Source of the DNA: Chryseobacterium cucumeris
Lineage (GTDB): Bacteria; Bacteroidota; Bacteroidia; Flavobacteriales; Weeksellaceae
Assembly (NCBI RefSeq): GCF_016775705.1
Contig: NZ_CP068760.1
Span: forward strand, 2,356,001-2,420,000
Length of the DNA stretch: 64,000 nucleotides
Direction of reading: 5' to 3'
Below, piece by piece: positions 9,488 through 20,084 of this stretch (its first letter is position 1; every line of letters begins with the position of its first letter). Under the pieces are notes generated by a model. It ran no database searches. It saw nothing but the letters and a program-made list of their open reading frames with translations, and was not told the origin of the DNA. The translations under genes and the position numbers were made by a program.

Positions 9488-9513
9488 AAAGACTTCAGCA
9501 ATGAAGTCTTTTA
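9483..9513 (-). terminator. bidirectional-looking terminator after the DUF5684-like gene
   Basis: A 10-bp stem AAAGACTTCA/TGAAGTCTTT with loop GCAA has A/T runs on both sides. It serves the leftward gene that ends at 9530. Confidence 0.85.
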
Positions 9514-9529
9514 ATTTTTTTCTTTCTAT

Positions 9530-9952
9530 TTAATCATTCGGGACCAGTTTACTGTCAAAACGATCACTTCCCAATCCCAATACAGGAATAAAAATAAATC
9601 CGAAAAGGAGAATCAGAATAGTGTACAGAGGTGTTTCTTTCGCAAAGCCTTTGGCAAGTCTGTCATATACCACCCAGCATGCATAAATGTTTACCAATGG
9701 AATAAAGAAAAGAATGATCCACCAAATCGGCTTTTTCACAATTTCCAGTAATACGATCGTGTTGTAAATAGGAATAAAGGCAGCCCAGGCATCTTGTCTT
9801 CCTGCTTTCTGGAAGATTTTGTACATGCAGTATCCATAGAATATATAGCAAAGCAGTCCGAAGAACATTGTTCCGATCCCTAATCCTGCAGCAACTGCAC
9901 CAGAAGCCGCATCTGCTCCGTTGTAAGGATCTGTTTGTAAAAGAGTTAACAT
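9530..9952 (-). CDS. small integral membrane protein, DUF5684-like
   Basis: A 140-aa protein with three to four hydrophobic segments (about 22-45, 70-95 and 108-128). The motif AGRQDAWAAFIPIYN between the first two is typical of the DUF5684 / signal-peptidase-I-like N-terminal membrane family; no protease catalytic residues follow. Function is unknown. It is bracketed by terminators and lies just downstream of gyrB on the same strand. The hydrophobic pattern is clear; the family name is from memory. Confidence 0.75.
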   Translation of the reverse strand: MLTLLQTDPYNGADAASGAVAAGLGIGTMFFGLLCYIFYGYCMYKIFQKAGRQDAWAAFIPIYNTIVLLEIVKKPIWWIILFFIPLVNIYACWVVYDRLAKGFAKETPLYTILILLFGFIFIPVLGLGSDRFDSKLVPND

Positions 9953-9981
9953 ATTATTGTTTTTTTGGTTTATCCAAATAT

Positions 9982-10014
9982 AAAAAAAGCTTCTAAATAA
10001 TCAGAAGCTTTTTT
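9982..10014 (-). terminator. intrinsic terminator after gyrB
   Basis: A 12-bp stem AAAAAAGCTTCT (9983-9994) / AGAAGCTTTTTT (10003-10014) with an 8-nt loop lies downstream of the gyrB stop on the minus strand. The descending arm carries the T run. Confidence 0.85.
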
Positions 10015-10033
10015 ATTATATTTTTAAAAAGGT

Positions 10034-12037
<2,004 letters not shown>

Positions 12038-12202
12038 TTAAAAAGTGTCAAAAAAATGTGGAGTTTTCTTTAGAAAAACATAAGGATTAGTGAGCCGGTA
12101 AAAGAAACAAAATTAAAATGTATTGATGAGATAGCAACTGTTGTAAATCATATTCAACATCAATAATTTATGCTTAAATTTATTATCTGAAAAGTTGAAA
12201 TT

Positions 12203-13546
12203 ATGGATGATTTTATCGCAGCACGCGCTCAGATGGCACTCTCTCTGGGCTTTCATATCATATTCTCCTGTGTGGGTATGGTGATGCCTTTTCTGATGGC
12301 TTTTGCCCATTGGAAATATCTGAAAACCAATAACGAGGTATATAAAGGACTTACAAAAGCATGGAGTAAAGGGGTGGCTATCCTTTTTGCAACGGGAGCC
12401 GTTTCAGGAACAATGCTTTCTTTTGAACTTGGCCTTTTATGGCCCGGGTTTATGAAACATGCAGGTCCGATTTTCGGGATGCCTTTTTCTCTGGAAGGAA
12501 CAGCCTTTTTCATCGAAGCGATTGCCATTGGTTTCTTTTTATACGGATGGGAAAGATTCAATAAATGGTTTCACTGGTTCTGTGGTTTTCTTGTAGGAGT
12601 AAGCGGGCTGGCTTCCGGAATTCTGGTGGTAGCAGCCAACTCATGGATGAATTCTCCCACCGGTTTTGATTATATTAACGGACAGTATCTTAATATAGAT
12701 CCTATCAAAGCGATGTTCAATGATGCATGGTTTCCTCAGGCTCTTCATATGACAGTTGCTGCTTTTTGTGCAACAGGATTTGCAGTTGCAGGAGTTCATG
12801 CTTTTATGATTATGCGAAAAAGAAATATTGAATTCCATACCAAAGCTTTTAGAATTGCCGTAGGTTTTGCCTTGATCGGAGCATTCGGAGCACCTCTAAG
12901 CGGTGATGTTGCTGCAAAGTCGGTAGCAGAAAGACAGCCTATCAAACTGGCAGCTATGGAAGCTCATTTTGAAACGGAAAAAGGGGCTTCATTTGTGATT
13001 GGAGGAATTCCTGATGAGGAAAAAGAAGAAGTGAAATATGTAGTGAAAATTCCAAAAGTGTTGAGTTTTCTGGTAAGTAATGACTTTAATTCTGAAGTAA
13101 AAGGTCTTAAGGATTTCCCTAGAGATGAATGGCCTCCGATTGCTGTGGTTCATTATGCTTTTCAAATCATGATTTTCTTCGGAGTGATCATGATTGTTAT
13201 CGGAGCTGTCTATTTATATGCCTTCTTCTTCAAAAAAGAATGGCTGAATAAAAACTGGTTATTAAAAACCTTTTTAATCGCAACACCTTTTGGATATATT
13301 GCTCTGGAAGCGGGATGGACGGTAACAGAAGTAGGAAGACAGCCCTGGATTATTTATGGGATTATGAGGACAGCAGATGCGGTAACTCCTATGCCGGGAA
13401 TACAGTATTCATTCTATTTCTTTACGGCTATTTTCGTATCATTATCATTAATCCTTGTTTTCCTTTTAAAGAGACAGATTCAAATGGTACCGATGCTTTA
13501 CGATCCTACCGATGTTCAGTTTAACGATAAAAACAAAAAATCATGA
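12203..13546 (+). CDS. cydA: cytochrome bd ubiquinol oxidase subunit I
   Basis: The heme-bearing subunit of the high-affinity bd-type terminal oxidase, which reduces O2 with quinol in the inner membrane. The protein is 447 aa with about nine membrane segments. The N-terminal helix carries the conserved heme-ligand His18 (SLGFHIIF). GWxxTEVGRQPW near residue 370 is diagnostic of CydA. The Q-loop between helices 6 and 7 is short, as in Gram-positive and CioA-like enzymes rather than the long E. coli form. Its stop overlaps the cydB start by 4 nt, so the two are translationally coupled. No -7 box was found in the divergent region shared with gyrB. Confidence 0.95.
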   Translation: MDDFIAARAQMALSLGFHIIFSCVGMVMPFLMAFAHWKYLKTNNEVYKGLTKAWSKGVAILFATGAVSGTMLSFELGLLWPGFMKHAGPIFGMPFSLEGTAFFIEAIAIGFFLYGWERFNKWFHWFCGFLVGVSGLASGILVVAANSWMNSPTGFDYINGQYLNIDPIKAMFNDAWFPQALHMTVAAFCATGFAVAGVHAFMIMRKRNIEFHTKAFRIAVGFALIGAFGAPLSGDVAAKSVAERQPIKLAAMEAHFETEKGASFVIGGIPDEEKEEVKYVVKIPKVLSFLVSNDFNSEVKGLKDFPRDEWPPIAVVHYAFQIMIFFGVIMIVIGAVYLYAFFFKKEWLNKNWLLKTFLIATPFGYIALEAGWTVTEVGRQPWIIYGIMRTADAVTPMPGIQYSFYFFTAIFVSLSLILVFLLKRQIQMVPMLYDPTDVQFNDKNKKS

Positions 13547-14547
13547 TTTACATTGTAATAGGTTTTCTCTGGCTATCCATCTGTCTTTATATTATTCTGG
13601 GCGGAGCTGACTTTGGAGCAGGTATTGTAGAAATGTTCACCAATAAAAAAGCCCGTCATAAAACCCATGAGATTATGTATGAATCTATTGCTCCTGTTTG
13701 GGAAGCCAATCACATGTGGCTGATTATTGCCATCGTTATCCTTTTTGTTGGTTTTCCGGAGATTTATACCACTATGTCTACTTATCTTCACATTCCTTTA
13801 GTACTGATGCTTTTGGGAATTATTGCGAGGGGAACAGCCTTTACCTTCAGACATTATGATGCTGTAAAGGATAACTGGCAGGTTTTATATACCCATATTT
13901 TCTACTATGCGAGCCTTTTAACACCTTTCTTTTTAGGATTAATCGCTGCTGCTACGGTTTCACATTCTATCAATCCTGATGCTGTAGGTTTTCTGGATTT
14001 GTATGTGTTCAGCTGGCTGAACTGGTTTGGGGTTTCTGTGGGCTTATTTACTGTAGCCCTTTGTGCTTATCTTGCTTCTATATTTTCATTAAGAGAAACA
14101 CGTGATAAGGCCGATCTTTTGTTAATGATCAGAAAATCCAAGCAGACCATGATCTTTGTTGTGGTCACAGGAATATTGGTATTCGTAACTGCTTATATTT
14201 CAGATATTCCCCTTTTGATGTGGGTATTTTCAAAGCCTTTGGGGATTATGGCGATTGCTTTTGCCACCATTGCCTTGTTGCTTATTCTAAGAGCGATGAA
14301 CCGTCAGAAGCTGCTTCCTGTACGTGCTTTGGCAGGATTCCAGATGGTGATGATTTTAGTAGCGGCAACGTATCAGCATAATCCGGATATTATTTTATTA
14401 GGAAACGGACAGCATCTTTCATTACTGGAACATATGGCTCCTGAAAAAACTATCGCCGCATTGGGATGGGCATTGATGCTGGGCTCATTGTTTATTCTTC
14501 CTTTCTTATTTTATCTGATGGCTTCTTTCAGTAAGTTGAGAAAATAG
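13543..14547 (+). CDS. cydB: cytochrome bd ubiquinol oxidase subunit II
   Basis: The second core subunit of the bd oxidase. The protein is 334 aa with eight to nine hydrophobic helices. The N-terminus has the CydB signature GGADFGAGI, then APVWEANHMWLI near residue 50, both family hallmarks. The ATGA overlap with cydA (13543-13546) indicates coupled translation. The ClbS-like gene follows after 5 bp and probably shares the transcript. No CydX-like or CydCD gene was recognised nearby. Confidence 0.94.
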   Translation: MIYIVIGFLWLSICLYIILGGADFGAGIVEMFTNKKARHKTHEIMYESIAPVWEANHMWLIIAIVILFVGFPEIYTTMSTYLHIPLVLMLLGIIARGTAFTFRHYDAVKDNWQVLYTHIFYYASLLTPFFLGLIAAATVSHSINPDAVGFLDLYVFSWLNWFGVSVGLFTVALCAYLASIFSLRETRDKADLLLMIRKSKQTMIFVVVTGILVFVTAYISDIPLLMWVFSKPLGIMAIAFATIALLLILRAMNRQKLLPVRALAGFQMVMILVAATYQHNPDIILLGNGQHLSLLEHMAPEKTIAALGWALMLGSLFILPFLFYLMASFSKLRK

Positions 14548-14552
14548 TAAGT

Positions 14553-15053
14553 ATGCAGGGTTATAAAGATAAAACAGAACTCATTGAAGAGCTAAAGAAA
14601 AGATATCTGCTCTATGATCAGGAATTTAATGATATAAAAGAAGAGGAAAAAGATCTTCGGCAGCCGGGAGTTGATAAAACTCCATCACAAAATATTTCCT
14701 ATCAATTGGGTTGGACTCACCTGCTTTTACAGTGGGAATCTGATGAAAGCAAAGGAATTGAAGTAAAAACTCCCACTCCTGAATACAAATGGAATAACCT
14801 GGGAGGATTGTACCAGTCTTTTTATAATCAATATGGTTCTCATACTTTACAAGAACAAAGAGAACTGCTTCGAAATCAGGTGGATGAAATTATCAACTGG
14901 ATAGAAAGCCTTGATGATGATATACTATTTATTCCTGGCAAAAGAAAATGGGCAACAACACCCGCCCAGTGGCCGGTTTGGAAATGGATCCATATCAATA
15001 CCGTAGCTCCCTTTAAAAACTTCAGGACACAGCTTAGGAAATGGAAAAAATAA
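14553..15053 (+). CDS. ClbS/DfsB-family four-helix-bundle protein (DUF1706)
   Basis: A 166-aa cytoplasmic protein with the family pattern: an N-terminal KTELIEELKKRY helix, the SYQLGWTHLLLQWE segment near residue 48, and a C-terminal PVWKWIHINTVAPF stretch. ClbS and DfsB are DinB-fold proteins linked to self-protection against genotoxins or to sulfur-compound metabolism, but most members are uncharacterised and nothing here fixes the role. The gene follows cydB by 5 bp and ends in a strong terminator, so it is the last gene of the cyd transcript. Confidence 0.82.
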   Translation: MQGYKDKTELIEELKKRYLLYDQEFNDIKEEEKDLRQPGVDKTPSQNISYQLGWTHLLLQWESDESKGIEVKTPTPEYKWNNLGGLYQSFYNQYGSHTLQEQRELLRNQVDEIINWIESLDDDILFIPGKRKWATTPAQWPVWKWIHINTVAPFKNFRTQLRKWKK

Positions 15054-15084
15054 AAAGGTACAGCATAGCACTGTACCTTTTTTT
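15052..15084 (+). terminator. intrinsic terminator of the cydAB transcript
   Basis: A 12-bp stem AAAAAGGTACAG / CTGTACCTTTTT with a 7-nt loop and T runs in both directions. It could originally also have ended lysS transcripts arriving from the right; the IS element now lies between them. Confidence 0.9.
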
Positions 15085-15099
15085 ATTTATGTTTTTGTC

Positions 15100-15122
15100 T
15101 CGTCCTGAAATAGCGATACACA
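15100..15122 (+). repeat. left terminal inverted repeat of the IS3 element
   Basis: About 23 bp starting TCGTCCTGAAA. It matches the inverted right end (16458-16480) at most positions, with mismatches at position 2 and in the middle. Confidence 0.8.
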
Positions 15123-15135
15123 AAAAAGAATCGTT

Positions 15136-15570
15136 ATGGCAGAAACATTAACATCCACGTACATTAAACGTACACAGAAGGATTACAGTTTAAGTTTAAA
15201 ACTTCAAATCGTGAAAGAAGTTGAATCAGGAGCATCCACTATTAATAATTGTCGTAAGAAATATGGTATTCAATCTCATGGAACTATTTTAAATTGGCTG
15301 AGAAAATATGGTAACTTTGATTGGGAAAACCAAAGACCTTACGCGATGGAAAAAACACCTGAACAACGTATAATGGAATTAGAAGCCCAGGTAAGGCTTC
15401 TTGAAAAGCAAAAGGCATTCTTAGAAAAGCAGGCTTATATTGCAGATAAAAAGTCCATATTTTTTGATATGATGATTGATCTGGCTGAGAAAGAATATCA
15501 CATTGATATTCGAAAAAACTCACCACCCGAACAATCGATTACTTCCGCAGTAAAGAAAAAGAAACTTTGA
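15136..15570 (+). CDS. IS3-family transposase OrfA (DNA-binding part)
   Basis: A 144-aa protein. The N-terminal half is a helix-turn-helix of the HTH_Tnp_1 type (SLKLQIVKEVESGAS..NNCRKKYGI, then TILNWLRKYG near residues 50-60). Residues 75-105 form a leucine-zipper-like coiled coil (EQRIMELEAQVRLLEKQK) used for OrfA/OrfAB oligomerisation. The frame ends in a lysine-rich A-run region where -1 frameshifting would fuse it to OrfB. Confidence 0.9.
   Translation: MAETLTSTYIKRTQKDYSLSLKLQIVKEVESGASTINNCRKKYGIQSHGTILNWLRKYGNFDWENQRPYAMEKTPEQRIMELEAQVRLLEKQKAFLEKQAYIADKKSIFFDMMIDLAEKEYHIDIRKNSPPEQSITSAVKKKKL
15555..15561 (+). promoter_or_regulatory. candidate -1 ribosomal frameshift site of the IS3 element
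   Basis: The heptamer G AAA AAG lies in the OrfA frame 12 nt before the OrfA stop codon window. The -1 frame is open from here into OrfB. It resembles the A AAA AAG slippery sites of other IS3 elements but has G in the first position. Confidence 0.45.
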
Positions 15571-16436
15571 TTTTTACTTGCGGATTGTTAGGGTTAAATA
15601 GACAAATCTATTATAGAAGTATAAAGCGTACGAAAGTTTGTAAAGATAAAGCTTCAGAGGTAGTAAAGCTGGTAGAGAATCTTCGTGTTAAGATGCCCCG
15701 GTTAGGAGGCCGGAAATTATATTTTATTTTACAGAGATCCTTAAGCTCCATTAAGGTAGGGAGAGATAAATTCTTTGCCATCTTAAAAGCTAATCATTTA
15801 TTGATTGAGCCTCGCAAAAGCTATCACATTACGACCAACTCTCATCATCGTTTTAGAAAGCATAAGAACCTGCTCCTGGACTACCAGATAACAAAGCCCA
15901 ACCAAGTATGGGTTGCAGATATTACTTATATAGGAAACCGAAAAAATCCAAGCTATTTAAGTTTAATAACTGATGCATATTCTAAGAAAATAATGGGACA
16001 CTTTGTTGCAGACAATTTGAATACACAGAGTAGTATTATAGCTTTAAAAAGAGCTCTCAAGAAGCATAAAGGGATGAGAGAATCTTTAATCCATCATTCC
16101 GATCGTGGTTTACAATACTGCTCGAATGAGTATCAAAAACTTTTACAGAAACATCAATTAAAATGTAGTATGACACAAAACTCCGATCCTTATGAAAATG
16201 CAATAGCAGAGAGAGTGAATGGTATTTTAAAGCATGAGTTTGATATTGATAAACATGATATAAACAATAATTTAAGGAAAAAGATAGTAAATGAATCTAT
16301 CGAAATCTACAATGATTTACGACCACATTTTTCAAATCATTATCTAACTCCAAACCAAATGCATAACCAATCACAAATTAAAATGAAAACCTATAAAAAC
16401 AAAAACCAAAGCAATAGTAAAATTACTCTGGTTTAA
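15567..16436 (+). CDS. IS3-family transposase OrfB (DDE integrase domain)
   Basis: The catalytic half of the transposase. In this frame it is 289 aa from a TTG; it is more likely made mainly as an OrfAB fusion by -1 frameshifting, since its frame overlaps OrfA by 4 nt and sits at -1. The HTH_21 region covers about 35-90 and the rve integrase core about 108-270. Catalytic residues are Asp118 (VADITY), Asp179 (HHSDRG) and Glu215 (NAIAERVN), with the DDE spacing of 35 residues between the last two. No truncation is seen. Confidence 0.92.
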   Translation: MIFTCGLLGLNRQIYYRSIKRTKVCKDKASEVVKLVENLRVKMPRLGGRKLYFILQRSLSSIKVGRDKFFAILKANHLLIEPRKSYHITTNSHHRFRKHKNLLLDYQITKPNQVWVADITYIGNRKNPSYLSLITDAYSKKIMGHFVADNLNTQSSIIALKRALKKHKGMRESLIHHSDRGLQYCSNEYQKLLQKHQLKCSMTQNSDPYENAIAERVNGILKHEFDIDKHDINNNLRKKIVNESIEIYNDLRPHFSNHYLTPNQMHNQSQIKMKTYKNKNQSNSKITLV

Positions 16437-16457
16437 TTATTTATTTTTGTACTATAA

Positions 16458-16480
16458 TCTGTATCAGTTTTTCAGGACTA
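16458..16480 (-). repeat. right terminal inverted repeat of the IS3 element
   Basis: Read inward from 16480 it begins TAGTCCTGAAA and pairs imperfectly with the left end. It is followed by GTC, which repeats the trinucleotide before the left end. Confidence 0.8.
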
Positions 16481-16497
16481 GTCATTTCTGAGAAATC

Positions 16498-18195
16498 TTA
16501 AGCCAGTTTCATCAAAAGATTTTCGTCAATTTTCTCTACTTTCACAATATTGTTTTTTGTCAAAGTCTTGGAAGCTTTATCCCATTTTTTACCGGATAAC
16601 TGGCTTCTTTCTTTTACTTCTGCCAAAGCCATCGGCTCTTCCTGGGAATTAAGGATTTCAAGGATTACTTTTTCATCCTCTCCTAATTCAATTTGTGGGA
16701 CTGCTTTTTCAGGTCTCATCTGAGGGAAGAATAATACTTCCTGGATTGAGGCATTATTCGTTAAGAACATAATTAATCTATCCATACCGATTCCTAATCC
16801 TGAAGTTGGTGGCATACCATACTCCAGCGCTCTTAAGAAGTCCTGATCGATGAACATTGCTTCATCATCTCCTCTTTCAGATAACGCCATCTGTGCTTCA
16901 AAACGCTCTCTCTGATCGATAGGATCATTAAGCTCTGAATATGCATTAGCGATTTCTTTACCGCATACCATTAATTCAAAACGCTCTGTTAAGCCTTCTT
17001 TGCTTCTATGTTTCTTTGTCAGTGGAGACATTTCGATCGGATAATCCGTAATGAAAGTCGGCTGGATGAAGTTTCCTTCACATTTCTCACCGAAGATTTC
17101 ATCGATTAATTTTCCTTTACCCATCGTCTCATTTACTTCGATACCGATAGATTTCGCGAAATCATATAATTCCTTCTCAGTTTTTCCGGTGATATCGAAA
17201 CCTGTAAATTTCAGGATCGCTTCTGTCATGGAAACTCTTGGGTAAGGAGCTTTGAAATCTACTTCATGTTCCCCAAAGGTAGCTTTTGTAGTTCCGTTTA
17301 CCTGGATAGCACAGAATTCCAGTAATTTCTCAGTGAAATCCATCATCCAGTTATAATCTTTGTACGCTACATAGATTTCCATAGCGGTAAACTCAGGGTT
17401 GTGGGTTCTGTCCATTCCTTCATTTCTGAAGTTTTTAGAGAACTCATATACTCCGTCAAAACCACCTACGATCAGTCTTTTCAGATATAATTCGTTGGCA
17501 ATTCTTAAATATAATGGAATATCCAGCGCATTGTGGTGCGTGATAAACGGTTTAGCTGCTGCTCCACCAGGAATTGACTGTAGGATTGGTGTTTCCACTT
17601 CAAAATATCCTGCATCATTAAAGAATGTTCTCATGGCATTGAACAATTTTGTTCTCTTCACGAAAATTTCTTTTACCTGTGGGTTTACCGTTAAATCTAC
17701 GTAACGCTGTCTGTATCTTAATTCAGGATCTGTAAAACCATCGTGTACTACTCCGTTTTCATCAGTTTTAGCCTGAGGCAGCGGGCGTAAAGCCTTTGTA
17801 AGAAGCGTAAAGTTTTTCACTAAAACCGTCTTTTCTCCTACCTGAGTGGTAAACAATTCTCCTTCAATACCGATAATATCACCGATATCCAGAAGGTGCT
17901 TGTATACTTCATTATATAGTTCTTTATCTTCACCCGGACAGATCTCGTCTCTGTTGAAGTAAACTTGGATTTTTCCTTTAGAATCCTGCAATTCTGCAAA
18001 AGAAGCCTTTCCTTGAATTCTGCGGGACATCAATCTACCAGCGATCTTCACCTGTTTACTTTCAGAAAAATCCTGTTTTATAGATTCTGTAGTATCTGTA
18101 ATTATATACTCATCCGCAGGGAACGCATTAATCCCCATTTCAGTAAGCTTATTCAGCTTTTCTCTTCTAATGATTTCTTGTTCTGATAATTGCAT
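16498..18195 (-). CDS. lysS: lysine--tRNA ligase, class II, with C-terminal extension
   Basis: Charges tRNA-Lys. The protein is 565 aa. The OB-fold anticodon-binding domain spans about 50-150 (KIAGRLMSRRIQGKASFAEL). The class II core carries motif 2 (FRNEGMDRTHNPEF, near residue 255) and motif 3 (GLGIGMDRLIM, near 470). The usual core ends at MRPEK near residue 497. A further 68 residues follow, with a pattern resembling a small winged-helix or helical domain; as far as I recall such tails occur in flavobacterial LysS. An IS3 element lies 17 bp beyond the stop, separating the gene from the hairpin that may have been its original terminator. Confidence 0.96.
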   Translation of the reverse strand: MQLSEQEIIRREKLNKLTEMGINAFPADEYIITDTTESIKQDFSESKQVKIAGRLMSRRIQGKASFAELQDSKGKIQVYFNRDEICPGEDKELYNEVYKHLLDIGDIIGIEGELFTTQVGEKTVLVKNFTLLTKALRPLPQAKTDENGVVHDGFTDPELRYRQRYVDLTVNPQVKEIFVKRTKLFNAMRTFFNDAGYFEVETPILQSIPGGAAAKPFITHHNALDIPLYLRIANELYLKRLIVGGFDGVYEFSKNFRNEGMDRTHNPEFTAMEIYVAYKDYNWMMDFTEKLLEFCAIQVNGTTKATFGEHEVDFKAPYPRVSMTEAILKFTGFDITGKTEKELYDFAKSIGIEVNETMGKGKLIDEIFGEKCEGNFIQPTFITDYPIEMSPLTKKHRSKEGLTERFELMVCGKEIANAYSELNDPIDQRERFEAQMALSERGDDEAMFIDQDFLRALEYGMPPTSGLGIGMDRLIMFLTNNASIQEVLFFPQMRPEKAVPQIELGEDEKVILEILNSQEEPMALAEVKERSQLSGKKWDKASKTLTKNNIVKVEKIDENLLMKLA

Positions 18196-18239
18196 TTCTT
18201 ATTTTTCTAAAAGCGTACAAATTTAGGCATTTTTGACAT

Positions 18240-18366
18240 GACCGTCAATGGCTTTTTTAAGAAATTTTAAAAAGTGGTAAAGATGCGGGGTATTGGGGTT
18301 CGGGATACGTGTTTAGAGATCAAAGATTTGAATGATTGTGCTATAACATTAAACTTTGAACTTTGA
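18240..18366. repeat. short degenerate repeats between lysS and rlmF
   Basis: No gene is seen. The right part carries a short-period motif (aactttgaactttgaattttaaa) of the kind found in several other gaps of this window; the left part is G-rich (ggggtattggggttcggg). Confidence 0.45.
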
Positions 18367-18369
18367 ATT

Positions 18370-19299
18370 TTAAATCAACCAGCTTTTTCTGTCTTTTCGG
18401 GGAATAAACGTCCACGCCAGCATTCTGCTTACTTTTTGTCCCTGAGCCATATCAATAGTTCTCACCTCTACAGCATTTACTTTCTTTAAAAGATTGTTGA
18501 GTTTATTGAGATTGTCTTTTTTCGAAACCAGACACGTGAACCAAAGAACCTGTGATGAAAACAATGTGCTTTCATTGATCATTTTAGTAATAAAAGCAAG
18601 TTCACCACCTTCACACCAAAGTTCAGACTGCTGTCCGCTGAAGTTAAGAAGAGGTTTCGTTTTCTTTGATTTACTAAGATTTTTTGTTTTTCTGATATTC
18701 CCTTTCATGGCAGATTCTTCAGAATCATGAAAAGGAGGATTGCACATGGTGAAAGTAAATCTGTCTTCCGGACCAATGATATTGGTAAAGATATGATCAG
18801 CATCAGGCTGGCTTTTTAACTGAATAACAGAGGAAAGATCTTCATTTTGATCCAGAATGTGTTGAGCATTTTTCAAAGAATCCTGGTTGATATCCGTTCC
18901 CAGAATGGTCCAGCCATAAGATTTGCAGCTGATTAAAGGATACACGAGATTCGCGCCTGTTCCTATGTCTAATCCTTTTACAGAATTTCCTGTGGGAATT
19001 TTGTTAAGTGGTTCACCTAATAGATCGGCAATATAATGTACATAGTCTGCTCTTCCCGGGATCGGTGGACAAAGATTGGTATCGGGAATATCCCAGCCTT
19101 TAATGTTGTAGAAATGTAAGAGTAAGGCTTTATTGAGCAGTTTAACTGCTTGAGGAATGCTGAAATTAATGGTTACTGTCTGATAGGCATTTGTAAAAAC
19201 ATAGTGTTTCAGTTCCGGCACACAAGAAATAAGCTGATCAAAATCGTAGGAATTACGATGCAGATTTCTTGTGTGCAGACTGGATTTTTCAGCAGACAT
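18370..19299 (-). CDS. rlmF: 23S rRNA (adenine-N6)-methyltransferase RlmF
   Basis: Methylates A1618 of 23S rRNA (E. coli numbering) using SAM. The protein is 309 aa, the family length. The SAM-binding motif is DIGTGANL (111-118) and the catalytic N6-adenine motif is NPPF (187-190). The N-terminus LHxRNxHRNxYDF is characteristic of RlmF. It starts 3 bp after the cytochrome c gene and is last in a three-gene operon, an arrangement with no obvious functional logic. Confidence 0.93.
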   Translation of the reverse strand: MSAEKSSLHTRNLHRNSYDFDQLISCVPELKHYVFTNAYQTVTINFSIPQAVKLLNKALLLHFYNIKGWDIPDTNLCPPIPGRADYVHYIADLLGEPLNKIPTGNSVKGLDIGTGANLVYPLISCKSYGWTILGTDINQDSLKNAQHILDQNEDLSSVIQLKSQPDADHIFTNIIGPEDRFTFTMCNPPFHDSEESAMKGNIRKTKNLSKSKKTKPLLNFSGQQSELWCEGGELAFITKMINESTLFSSQVLWFTCLVSKKDNLNKLNNLLKKVNAVEVRTIDMAQGQKVSRMLAWTFIPRKDRKSWLI

Positions 19300-19302
19300 A
19301 TT

Positions 19303-19677
19303 TTATTTCTTCTGACTTAAAATATATTCCACCATTTTTTTGGCATCTTCTTTAGATACCTGAGGATGGGCAGCCATAGGGACATTTCCCCATACTCCAC
19401 TTCCGCCTTCTATAATTTTGGAAGCCAGCAGTTCAGTATCCTTTTCAGAGTACTTTCCTGCAATTTCCTGATAAGAAGGTCCTATCATTCTCTCATTCAC
19501 AGAATGGCAGCCTGAGCAGTCCAATGTTTCCATGATCTGATCACCGGAAAGATTAGATTGAGCAGGTTCTGAAACAGCTGTAGTTTCAGAAGAAGATGCC
19601 ACTTCTGCTGTATTTTCTTTTTTAGAACAGGAAATGATCATAAGCCCCAGTGTTCCTGCCAAAAGTATTTTTTTCAT
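19303..19677 (-). CDS. c-type cytochrome lipoprotein
   Basis: A 124-aa monoheme cytochrome c. The lipobox IISC places the lipidated Cys at 17, followed by a Ser/Glu/Thr-rich linker. The heme attachment motif is CSGCH (Cys54, Cys57, His58), and the likely Met ligand is Met101 in WGNVPMAAHP, the small class I (c551/c552) pattern. It is probably an envelope electron carrier, perhaps to a terminal oxidase. Its ATG overlaps the stop of the upstream small lipoprotein gene by one base (TAATG), indicating coupled translation. Confidence 0.88.
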   Translation of the reverse strand: MKKILLAGTLGLMIISCSKKENTAEVASSSETTAVSEPAQSNLSGDQIMETLDCSGCHSVNERMIGPSYQEIAGKYSEKDTELLASKIIEGGSGVWGNVPMAAHPQVSKEDAKKMVEYILSQKK

Positions 19678-19883
19678 TATTTCTTCGCTGTAGAATCTGT
19701 TTTAGCAGCTTCAGGTGCAGTTGCAGCAGCTGGAGCAGCAGTTTTAGCAGTAGAATCTACCACAGTAGTTGCTTCCGGTTCCTCAAGCATTGTGTTGCTA
19801 TCCTGTAAAGAGTGATCTGGCTTTTTTTTGCAGCTTGCTAATAATAAACCTCCGATAAATGCGATTGCTAATACTTTTTTCAT
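19677..19883 (-). CDS. small Ala/Thr/Lys-rich lipoprotein
   Basis: A 68-aa predicted lipoprotein with the leader MKKVLAIAFIGG, lipobox LLASC (Cys18) and a low-complexity tail rich in Ala, Thr, Glu and Lys. No domain is recognised. It is first in the operon with cytochrome c and rlmF and overlaps the cytochrome start by one base. It may be a simple surface or periplasmic tether; its function is unknown. Confidence 0.72.
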   Translation of the reverse strand: MKKVLAIAFIGGLLLASCKKKPDHSLQDSNTMLEEPEATTVVDSTAKTAAPAAATAPEAAKTDSTAKK

Positions 19884-20028
19884 TTTTTTCTAATTTGGAA
19901 GCAAAAATATAAAAAATAAACTTTTAAACTTATGACAAATGTTTTCTTTAGGAAATATTTTTGAGATCAGGATCTTAACAACTGATAAAAAAATAATTCA
20001 AACATGGGAGAATTTTAAATCAGGTTAG

Positions 20029-20036
20029 TATTTTTG
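20029..20036 (+). promoter_or_regulatory. -7 box upstream of the cupin lipoprotein gene
   Basis: TATTTTTG is a full match to TAnnTTTG, 48 nt before the ATG at 20085. No TTG is found at the expected distance. Confidence 0.4.
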
Positions 20037-20084
20037 TATATCGGATGATCCGAGCCAAAAATCAACGTATTAATTTAAAAATGT

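Larger units (their letters stand above)
15100..16480 (+). mobile_element. IS3-family insertion sequence, apparently intact
   Basis: A 1381-bp element with two overlapping reading frames in the IS3 arrangement and imperfect terminal inverted repeats: the left end is TCGTCCTGAAATAGCGATAC, and the right end read inward is TAGTCCTGAAAAACTGATAC. With these ends the flanks are GTC (15097-15099) and GTC (16481-16483), a 3-bp target duplication as expected for IS3. The DDE residues are present and neither frame has an internal stop, so it could be active. It sits between the cyd terminator and the lysS stop, damaging no gene. The exact ends are inferred from the repeats and could shift by 1-2 bp. 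Confidence 0.9.

Noticed and set aside
15567..15569. TTG as an independent start codon of the IS transposase OrfB
   Set aside because: IS3 elements normally make OrfB as a frameshift fusion and the -1 frame is open through the A-rich site upstream; independent initiation is possible but not needed.
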